64,000 nt of DNA, from the NCBI GenBank assembly GCA_037074505.1, contig CM073484.1, positions 30,496,501-30,560,500 of the forward strand. The letters are read 5' to 3'. The DNA is from Albizia julibrissin (Eukaryota > Streptophyta > Magnoliopsida > Fabales > Fabaceae). This document shows, piece by piece, positions 1-9,178 of the stretch; position 1 is the first letter of the stretch, and every line of letters starts with the position of its first letter. Below the pieces are notes generated by a model. It worked only from the letters and a program-made list of their open reading frames with translations, did not search any database and was not told the DNA's origin. The position numbers were made by a program, and so were the translations under genes.

Positions 1-73
1 CAATCATATGTCTTGAACATCCACTATCTATATACCATTTGGTTGATTTGGATGTTCTGAGACAAACCTGCAG
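1..73 (-). pseudogene. pol: Start of copia pol (aspartic protease), cut by window edge
   Basis: The minus strand encodes LQVCLRTSKSTKWYIDSGC followed by SRHM. DSG is the aspartic protease catalytic triplet; WYIDSGCSRHM is the usual copia form. It is in a different frame from gag, which ends with WVPKT and a stop about 60 nt upstream. The rest of pol lies outside the window. Confidence 0.8.
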
Positions 74-168
74 TTAAGGATAATTAAGTTTTAGGTACCC
101 ATATCTTTTTGGGTCCTTTTGGGTTAGTACAAATAACTTTTTGTTCATGAATCTTTTTAGGTATCCAT

Positions 169-1377
169 TTATAGGTTCCTATAATTCCTTTCTTTTTTAT
201 GAAAACACGAAGAAGTATAATGTCCTTTTCTATTGCAGTAATTACAATAGGCAAAAGGATTAGATGTGTGCACAGAACGTGTGAAATAACTTAGATAGGA
301 TTTACTTCCTATTTTCTTCTTACCTTTTCTTTTGTCTAGGTTCGGATCATATCCTATACCAGACTTATCATTCACATGACGTTGTGCTTTTAAAATAACA
401 TTTAACATTTCACTTCCTTTTGTAAACTTTTCAAGAGTTTTAGTAAGATCAATATTTTTCTTTTCAAAAGACAAACACCTTTCGCAATCTCTATCCAAAG
501 GGTTTTTAATTCTTTCTTCAAGAAATTTGTTTTTCTTTTTACAAGCAATCAAAGTATTAACAATTTTGATAAATTCAGAATGTAAAGCATCATATTCATT
601 TTGTAACTCATCATATGTAGGGTCAGAATTCATTACCTCCTCGTCTGTTTCTTTTTTAGCAACCAGGCATATATTGGCTGTCTCTTCATTATCGCTTTCT
701 TCTTCTTCTGAGGAGCTATCTCCCCATATTGCAGAAACAAATGCCTTCTTTCTGTTGAAGGATTTGAAGTTTCTCTTTTCTTTATTTTTCTGCAATAGCT
801 CCGGACATTCTGATTTGATATGTCCCGGTTTACCACATTAATAGCAGATGATTTCCTTGGCGTCTCTTTTGCCACTTGTTCCACCTCTTTGAAAATTTCT
901 GAATCCTTGGCCTCTGTAGAATTTTTTGAATCTTCTGATCATCAGGCCCATTTCATCATCATCGATCTCCTCTTCTTCTTCTTGGTTTTCTGCCTTCGTT
1001 TTTGTTACACTTAGTGTAAGACTTTTCTTCCTCCTGCCGCCAACTTCTTCTAATTCTCGTTTGAATTTTAGTTTGCTTTCATATTCTGAAAGGCCTCCAA
1101 ACAGAGAAGCTACAGACTGCATTGATTCTCCTTTGGCCTCCTCTATTGCTGTGACTTTCGCTTCCCATTCTTTGGAGAGTATGTTTAGTATTTTTCTTAC
1201 TTGGACATTCTGATCATAGAATTTTCCAGTTTCAATCACATCCCATAGTCCGTATTCTGTAGCCATTACGAATACACGGAACTTAGCTTTCCAGAAGGAA
1301 AAATGTTCACCACTGAAACCAGGTGGTCTAGTGATAGAAGCTCCGTCAGGAAGGATTGCTTCACCCATACTTGCCAT
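169..1377 (-). pseudogene. gag: copia gag of element A, broken
   Basis: Gag would coat the element RNA. The ATG at 1377 opens MASMGEAILPDGASITRPP, a typical copia N-terminus. One frame runs to 169 with a single stop at 838-840, in the first zinc knuckle where copy C has Glu (CYECGK). Next comes an acidic, serine-rich stretch, then a Lys/Glu-rich, probably coiled-coil stretch, then a second knuckle CNYCNRKGHYTSSC (CX2CX4HX4C). Compared with the gag of element C, about 350 bp between VIETG and YDQN are missing, so the central domain is deleted. An extra A in an A-run near 190 shifts the frame before the conserved WIPK motif. The protein is therefore not functional. Confidence 0.85.
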
Positions 1378-1419
1378 CGGATCCTTCTAAGGTTGTTAAG
1401 CCTGAATTAGAAGACCTAC

Positions 1420-1431
1420 GCTTTGATACCA
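1420..1431 (-). other. Primer-binding site of element A
   Basis: The minus strand reads TGGTATCAAAGC two bases after the LTR end. It matches the common plant PBS TGGTATCAGAGC, complementary to initiator-Met tRNA, with one change. It fixes the LTR boundary at 1434 and the minus orientation. Confidence 0.85.
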
Positions 1432-1433
1432 AA

Positions 1434-3284
1434 TGTTAGAGCAAGCTTTTCACCCAAAGGGGGGGTGAATTGGGTGATTACAAAATAATCGAAAGCTTAA
1501 ATTCAATTTATAAAACTTAAAGCACAGTTAATGAAAGGAAGAGATATCACCAAGATTCACACAGAGATTTATACTGGTTCGGTCTCAACCACTTGACCTA
1601 CGTCCAGTCCTCAGAAATCCTTCTGAGCTTTTCACTATATCTTCCAAGATTCAGTGGGTTCTTGGCACCACAGTACAACTAGCAAGTTCCTCTAGACACT
1701 CTCTCCCCCTTACACAAGGTAATCTCAAATCCCTACTTAAGGTTCCTCAACCTTAAGTTAACACTATTGAAAATAATTAAGTTTGACTGACAAATCTCTC
1801 TCACAGAGTATGTAGATAAGAGCTGAAGCACAAATGAAGAATTGAAGCTTTTGTGAGGATATTGCTTGTAGAGTATTCAGGCGTTTTTCTTCGTTATTCT
1901 ATTTTTCAAATGTCTGGACATATATAATAGAACCTCTTGAAGACCGTTGTAAATTTGTCCGTTGATTCAAAGATGCTTCTGACAAATGTAACAGCCTTTG
2001 TCTTCCGTTACTTTTGAATTTCTGCTGCTACCATGAATAGTTGTCGTTTGAGTGGATTGTTCAGTTACAAGTCAAGTGCATGATGGTGGAGTATAGTTGT
2101 AACACACTTATGAATATAACCGTTAAGCAATATTTGTATCTCAACAAATTAATATAGATCAATGGAGGTGTATTATAAAAGTGACAGTAATAAGACCATA
2201 GAGAGTGATCCTATTTTCGCAACTAAGTATTAAAATGATATACCATATGATTTTGATAGCTATTTGGAGAAATCAGTAATAATAGAATTTCACTAGCAAA
2301 ATCAGTTGTAGTTTATGAAGGTAAAAGCAAATAGATCAAAGTACATGTAGGAAAATGTGTACTGGAACAATAGATCATTATATGAGCAAGTGCAATATCA
2401 CTGGAAGTGAATATAATGTCATTGGGAGTGATTTTGAAAACTTTGAAAACTTCTGACAGTGATTGCTGGTTCACTGGAAGTGATATTGAAAATTCCATAT
2501 TTCACTCGAGTGAATTTGGAATCACTGGAAGTGATTTTTTAAAGAGCGATTTCTTCTTGGAGTGATTTCCAATTCACTGGAAGTGATTTGTAACATTTCA
2601 GATATCACTCGAGTGATTCAAGATCACTGGAAGTGATTTGGTGATCAGTGAAATATTCTTGCAGTGATTTTGAATCCACTGGAAGTGATTTACAACTTTT
2701 CAAACTTCACTCGAGTGTTTCAAGATCACTGGAAGTGATTTGGTGAACAGTGAAATATTCTTGCAGTGATTTCCAATTCACTGGAAGTTATTCAGCGAAA
2801 ATCCAACATCACTCGAGTGATTGAGAATCATTGGAAGTGATTTGAGAATTTTGGCGGATCACTCGAGTGATCTCAGCTTCACTGGAAGTGATTTGCAAAA
2901 CAGTGAATTTTTTTTAAAGTGAAATCCCAATCACTGGAAGTGATTTACCGTATCACTCGAGTGATTCACAATCACTGGAAGTGATTTGGCGCATCACTCG
3001 AGTGATTAAGAATCACTGGAAGTGATTTGAAGAACAGTGAAATTTTCTTGCAGTGATTTCTCGATCACTGGAAGTGATATACGGATCACTCGAGTGATTC
3101 CCCATATCACTCGAGTGATCTGTCATTTTTGCGGATCACTCGAGTGATCTTGAATATCACTCGAGTGATTAACAAAATCACTCGAGTGATCTTGCACAGA
3201 TCACCAGAATTGCTTGCTTTGCTGATAATTAATCCATGAGCTTCCAAAACATGATTTGTTATCATCAAAACATGAAATCTAACA
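1434..3284 (-). repeat. 5' LTR of copia element A
   Basis: This 1851-bp LTR is bounded on the plus strand by TGTTAG at 1434 and CTAACA at 3279-3284. A second copy of almost the same length (1853 bp) lies at 19906-21758. In element orientation its first part, 2391-3200, is the palindrome array described separately. The end adjoining gag carries the sequence caattcaccccccctttggg (plus strand 1453-1472 read in reverse), which recurs at the same place in the B and C LTRs, so the three families share the LTR 3' end. Confidence 0.9.
2391..3200. repeat. Array of ATCACT/AGTGAT palindromes in LTR A
   Basis: Dense array of short inverted repeats with arms ATCACT and AGTGAT. Two spacers are used: CG, giving the perfect palindrome ATCACTCGAGTGAT, and GGA, giving ATCACTGGAAGTGAT. 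Roughly a dozen of each are visible, mixed with single half-sites such as TTGCAGTGATTT and CAGTGAAA. Between about 2555 and 3060 they fall into a higher-order unit of about 104 bp that starts TTGCAGTGATTT and ends CAGTGAAATATTC. The array lies in the upstream (U3-like) half of the LTR. It encodes nothing visible. Confidence 0.9.
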
Positions 3285-6200
3285 CATTCTACCTTAAGAA
3301 AGGGCTACCATAATGTACCATTCAACTACCTTGAGGAGAACAAGAAGAGGAGGATCTCTTGTGGACAAATATTCCCAAAGCCTATATCATTTGAGAGAAC
3401 TTTGCATAATCCTAAAGCTATATATGCAAAAACAAAGCTTCAAAGAAAGATGCAATGGGTATGCAAAGGCAATCCTCCAAGCACCTAAGGTAAATGTGCA
3501 AAATGGTAAAACCTCCTATATTGTTATCTTTAATATTTATTGAGGTTTATACATGTTACCTTAGGAATAAGCATTGCAAACTATCTTAGAAATATGTTTT
3601 CAAATCCTTTGAAAAACTCATCTTGTAAACTTATTTACAAAGGGATTGCAATGTTCAATAGTTTAGTTCTTTATGCATACACGCATGTTTAAAAACTTTT
3701 CTTATGCATAAAGTCATCAATTTATTATATTCAATTGTTATGATTTAATTATATTAATAGAGTATGTGAATTTTGTTATGATTCCTATGAGCTAACCATA
3801 TGTGGATCCAAGTAAAACTGGATACCTTAGGAAGAAAAAGGGTTATACGGTTTTGTAAGAAGAAGAAAGTAATGTCATGCTCGCGGTCAGTAAAATAAGG
3901 ATGAATAGAGCATACATGAATTTTGAGGAGAACATGCGTAAAGCTTGAATCAAATGCATGGGTTACTCAAGTGATCGTGGAGGACTTGAGTACAAAGAAA
4001 CAAGAAATTGGAAATTAACTTGGGTGCCTACAAGTTACACTCAAGCCAGGTACGATGTATCAATATGTAAAACTTTCTGCAAAATTTGAGTGTTAAGACC
4101 TTATTTTCAAAACTCCTAGAAGCACTCGTTCTTTCCAATTCCATTTGAGTGATAAATATCTGCTCATTTCTGCATATCATTAGCAATTAATTTTTTTTAT
4201 GGTTTTCAAAATGGTTCGGATTGCTAAAGGAACTGAAAATGAATTTGTGCATAATCCTCTTATTCATTTGAGTTTGAAATGAACTATTCAAGAATATATT
4301 TTGATTCATTTTTTTATAAAAGTGCATACAAATGATTTGAAGATTATTCATATTTTGTTTGCATTTTCAAAATTGGAAGTTAATATTTTTGTGTACTGAT
4401 TGTCAAAAATGCTTCAAACCTATTCACCAGGGTATTTCCCTATCATCGATATATTGATCATTGATCTTGAATGTGCTATCCAATATTTAAACTCCTTAGC
4501 CTTTATTTTCTAACATGTTAGACTTCATGTCTAATAAGTTAGGCATCTATATGAGTTTCAAGCTTATATCCTAGAAAAGAATTGAATTCATGAAAAGCAT
4601 CATTCCTGAATCATAAATTCTTATTGGTTGAGTTATTCCAAGCATTATAAATGTTCATTAATGCATTGAATGAATGCTAATGCATTAACCATTATAGTAG
4701 AATAACATATTAGGATGATATTTTGGAACTTTAGTCATTTGGACTAATGAGTACGTGCTTTATCTTCTATAAATTCATTATACTCATCCTGTTACTCAAA
4801 TGCATCAATATTTGTCTTTATCATTTGTGAGTAACTAGAGCCTTGTGTTCGAATTCTTACCATGAATCATGACACTATTCTAAAAGGTAACATTATTTCT
4901 TAGTCAATAGCAAAGTCATTAGCAAAGTCATTGTACTCATATATGTATATTGAGTTAATTTTTTTTTTGCCAATTCATTTTCCATATGACTTTTGCTCTT
5001 GGGAAGATTCTCAAACATGTTATCTTTAAGAATGAAGCTTTTTAGTACATGTATACACTTAAACTATTGACTTCCACCATTTTGAGCATGAGGATTGATC
5101 CTTAACAAATTTCATAAATGAGTTTTCATGCATTCAAAATCTTAATGTCATAATGCATATTCTTGATTCAAAAGAACATTTGAGATTTTGAAAAAATTTT
5201 CATATTTTCATTCATAATTTATTATTTCATAAATGTTGGTCATTATAGATAGATTTTCTACTCTTTTGACCCAACTTACATAGATTGTATGAAAACCTTA
5301 TCAATGGCATATTTTCAACATAAAATGTATTTACAAGTTGTCATTGATCATTGGAAAACATCATTCTTAATTGATATCATTTGCTCATTATGCTTCATGA
5401 TTCAATAACTTGAATTTATTGGATAAAATTAAATTTTTGTCTTTGTTGGATTATGATACTCCTTGCTCAAATATCATTTGATTCAATTGTATAAAGAGCA
5501 TAAGAGTTATTATGTCTGATGTTGTGGACCCAAGAAAAGTTGGGTACCAAAGAACATATATTTATACTTTTGCAGGAGTTGACCAAAATGCTTGGCTTTT
5601 GGATACAAAGATCAAAGGCTAATAGAGGAAGCAGAATCTGTGGTATAAGATGCAGTAAAATAGATAAAATGATGCAGATGTAATCAAGAACTTCAAAGTT
5701 CTACTTGAGAAGATGGATGACAAAATAAGGGAGTATGTGCAAACCAGAATTTCCAAATAGTATTTGACAAAAGGCGTATGCTAAGAGGATAAATGAATAT
5801 GAAGCCTTTCTCCAAGCTCATCTTGTTGCTTCTACTCTTAAGTGTTCCATAGAGATCACACACTCATATTCCTTCAGTACTGATCAAGTTACCAGACGAT
5901 GATTGGCAATAGTGCATCAATAAGAGGATCATAACTCAAGTAATTACGACATTACTTGAGTGAGGTATAGTATACCTTCTTAATCCAAATCCTCTGAGTT
6001 ACATCACTCGAGCAAGCATTGAAGTGAGGATCGAGTGATATTGGAGTACAATTCTTAAAATCCATGAATAGCATCATCATTTTTGAATTTGATTTCTCTC
6101 TAAATTTTCAACATTCAGTCTTAAAGTTTTTAATGGTTTCCCAAATCTATAAGAGCTTTTAACTGTATTTCTCATGATAAGTTTTAAGACCATGCATACA

Positions 6201-7066
6201 TTAAGGGGTAGCTTTACATTCACATGTATTTTATATTTTAAAAGCTTATCTCTTTTATTTAAAGAAAATCATTATAGTAGACTCATCTACATTCACTCTC
6301 AATTGATTAGTTTTGATGATGAGATACTTATCCATTTTCTTTTCTTCATCCTAATTTGCATGTATTTTATAGAAAGGAAATTAATACTTGATTGCACTAA
6401 CCTTTCTCCTTGCAAGAATATTTTTAACTTATGACAGGAGAATTTGCTCTATGAGAAGATCATTCCTCAACACACAAAAAGGAGAATATATCAACCTTGA
6501 GGAAATATGCATAACAATTAAACAAGGGAAATATAGTGGCTACAACATTCAAAGTAACAAATAACTATGCCAATACAAATTAAAGGAGCATTAAGCATAC
6601 TATGATGAAACAAGGAGTTCAACTCAGTAAGGAGTATCTTGAAGACAACATATACTTCAAAGTTGCACCGAGAATATGGTATAAGCTGGACTTCATGGAT
6701 CTATCATCAACTGGCAAAATTCAAATGAGCATTTCTAAATCCTCTCTCTCTTTATGTTTTATGAATACCTTGCATATATTTTCTTATGAAAGCTTTATTG
6801 AAAATATTTTTCATTTGCATCACATTCAAATAGCATTACTTTCAAAAAGGTTAGAGTAAACTGTTTATTTTGATTAATAGAGAAAATGATATTTCAAATG
6901 TATTTTCATAATTACTTCTCCATGAAACCTTCTTCTTTATACTTCAAACTTTTTGCTAATGTCAAATAGGGGGAGAGAAATGGAAAAATATGTTGCATTC
7001 AATTTGTCTATTCACATTCAAGCATATTTTTCTTTAAGGATTTGCCATCATCAAAAAGGGGGAGAA
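3285..7066 (+). mobile_element. Copia element B interior, degenerate
   Basis: This 3.8-kb stretch lies left of a copia 3' LTR in plus orientation and holds no ORF of note. Remnants of the gag/pol junction motif (GPK...WVPK) can be read near 3810, 4020 and 5525-5560, so the region is rearranged or duplicated. Two polypurine-like tracts (6967 and 7054) resemble the paired tracts before the C 3' LTR. The 5' LTR and most of gag/pol are absent or beyond recognition; element A inserted at its left end. The short frames at 3313-3543, 6174-6434 and 6602-6859 match nothing I recognise and are probably chance. Confidence 0.65.
7054..7066 (+). other. Polypurine tract of element B
   Basis: AAAAAGGGGGAGAA directly precedes the LTR start TGTTAGATATG. 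The same purine tract precedes the 3' LTR of element C at 40697, which sets the plus orientation and the boundary. Confidence 0.8.
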
Positions 7067-7267
7067 TGTTAGATATGATTAGTTTTAATGATGACAAATA
7101 TAGATGTCAAATATTAAGTATTAGAAGTTTGCATAGTATACTTTTCTAATACATTGACTAACTATTTGATGTTGCATATATTGTAGATTAGTCAAGCAAT
7201 GGAATAAAGAAATTGAGGAATAAAGAACTTGCAAGAATTAATGAAAAATATGAAGATTCAAGTTTTA

Positions 7268-7336
7268 TGGGTACTGTAGCAGTGAGCACTGTAGCAATAC
7301 GGTACTGTAGCAATTGGCACTGTTTGGAACTGTAGC
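7268..7336 (+). repeat. CTGTAGCA short tandem repeats in LTR B
   Basis: Four clear copies and one decayed copy of ACTGTAGCA separated by 8-12 bp, just before the first palindromes. The inverted B-type LTR shows the decayed complement (TGCTACAGT-like words) at 22852-22945. Confidence 0.75.
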
Positions 7337-9010
7337 ATTGAGTGATTTAATGAATCACTCGAGTGATTCAATGAAATCACTCGAGTGATTCAATGAAATC
7401 ACTCGAGTGATTCTCTAATTCACTCAAGTGATGTTCAATTTTTTAGAGTCTGTTCTTCATCCAGCTGAGCAAGGCCTGATTATTTGATCATATCGCTCAA
7501 AATACAACTCCAATTGAGCCCAAACCAGTTGCATATGAAAGTAGACTCCCAATGCGTCATTTTGAAATAAAAAACAACATAAAGGAGCTCATATGAGGAA
7601 TATATAAGTATTCGAATTTGGCCTTCATGTCAGCGTCACTTTCTGGAACAGGTTTAGTATTTTGGCTATAACTGTCAAACCACTGATCCTATTGAGTTGA
7701 AACCGGTTCCATATGAAACTAGACTTCAAGATCTTTCTATTGATATAAATACAACAATTTTGGAGTCATATTCAAAGAGTTATGTTATCTGGAAGTTTAC
7801 CTCTGTTTGCTGAAGAACTGGAAACGCACAACAAAGAGATCACTCGAGTGATTTCAGTATTCACTCGAGTGATATGGAAAATCACTTCCAGTGGCGCCAG
7901 AATCACTGCAAGAATTTTTCACTGTTACAGATTTCACTTCCAGTGATGCCAAAATCACTCGAGTGATTTGAGATTTTTCAGAATCACTTCCAGTGCGCCT
8001 GAAATCACTGCAAGAAAAATTCACTGTTTGTAAAATCACTTCCAGTGATGCCAAAATCACTCGAGTGATTATGTTGTTTTCGAAGATCACTTCTAGTGGA
8101 TGCTGAATCACTTCCAGTGAATTTCATTCTTCCTCAAATCACTTCTAGTGAATCAAAAATCACTGCAAGAAAAATTCACTGTTCTCATTTTCACTCCCAG
8201 TGCAGTTGAATTCACTCGAGTGATTAGTCATTTCTACAGATCACTTCCAGTGCAAGGTGAAATCACTTCAGGAATATTTACGGTTTTGATAATCACTTCC
8301 AGTGACATGAATTTCACTCGAGTGATCGTCCATTTCAGCTGATCACCTCCAGCACCATTCTTGATCACTCCCAGTCAATATCAGTTACCTCATATCACTT
8401 CCAGTCAGTGATTACTCAGTTCACTCTTCACAGTTCCAGTGAGAGTATATCAGTATGAATCAGAATAACTTCCCGTGAAGATCAAATCACTTCTAGTGAA
8501 CCAGAATGCACCTCCAGTGAAAGCCAGTATGCCTCAGTTCACTTTCTGTCAGATAATATCCAAGCAAGTGATTATGTTGATTTTGCAGATCACTTCCAGA
8601 GACGTGCCAAGATCAACTTATATGAAGTTTTGTCAGTTTCACTTCTTGTCAGCTTTTATGATCACTTAGTGCACTCTTCACTAAATCAGAATCAGTTCCA
8701 ATGACAGTCACATCTAGAAATCAAGACTACTGCCAGTGAAATGCTTCTGCAGTCAAGTGTTAATTGTTTTATCAAAATCACCTCCAGTGAAGTTACACCG
8801 CACTAAAATGATTCTCATGTTTTAGAATATCACTGCCAGTGAATTATAAGTTAACTCAAGTGATTCACTGTTCTCATCAAAATCACTTCCAGAAACTCGA
8901 CAGGAATAAGGAAACAACCAGAACGATTTCATGATGCACTCTACTGATGTGGATGCCTTCCAGTGAAATCTGTAATCACCCGAGTGATGTTTTCTAACGG
9001 CAATATTCTC
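7337..9010. repeat. Array of ATCACT/AGTGAT palindromes in LTR B
   Basis: At 7353-7425 three palindromes ATCACTCGAGTGAT are spaced 22-23 bp apart with the linker TCAATGA. After a gap of about 400 bp the array resumes at 7840 and continues to about 9010 with CG-spaced palindromes and the complement of the GGA-spaced type (AATCACTTCCAGTG), becoming weaker to the right. Frames read across it are only repeat translations. Confidence 0.85.
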
Positions 9011-9178
9011 AAGTGTATTACAGCTGTACTCCATCATCTCGCACATGACAAGTAACTGAACTCTCCATTCAAACGACAACTATTCGTGGGCGGCAGCAAA
9101 ATTCATAAGTAACAGAAGATAAATACTATTGCATCTGTCAGACCAATGGGCAAACTGTAAGAAACGCTGAAGCATATG

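Larger units (their letters stand above)
1..3284 (-). mobile_element. Ty1-copia element A (SIRE/Maximus-like), 5' portion
   Basis: The element reads right to left and leaves the window at the left edge. In its own direction it has a 5' LTR (1434-3284), a primer-binding site (1420-1431), gag (from 1377) and the start of pol, with the protease signature KWYIDSGCSRHM at about 8-46. This order is that of a plant copia element, and the two zinc knuckles in gag plus the LTR start TGTTAGAT fit the SIRE/Maximus lineage. It lies inside the interior of element B, so it inserted after B. The expected 5-bp target copy at its 5' side is cattc (3285-3289); its partner is outside the window. Confidence 0.88.
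7067..9178 (+). repeat. 3' LTR of copia B, first part
   Basis: The LTR starts TGTTAGATATGATTAGTTTT and is interrupted at 9178 by element D; it resumes at 17486. The ATATG at its end (9174-9178) is repeated at 17481-17485, so the split is a clean insertion. Contents in order are CTGTAGCA repeats (7268-7336), a palindrome array (7337-9010), and between the array parts two copies about 190 bp apart of a segment containing ccaattgagcccaaaccagt or its variant with atgaaactagact (7510-7800). Confidence 0.85.

Noticed and set aside
1420..1431. TGGTATCA(A/G)AGC sites as tRNA gene fragments
   Set aside because: They are primer-binding sites next to LTR ends; no cloverleaf follows.
2391..3200. Palindrome arrays as a CRISPR array
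   Set aside because: Units are 12-15 bp palindromes with irregular spacing, inside LTRs of eukaryotic elements, and without unique spacers or cas genes.
7854..8111. 85-codon minus-strand ORF with ITRVI and SLEV repeats as a repeat protein
   Set aside because: It is the translation of the palindrome array; similar frames appear on both strands wherever the array lies.
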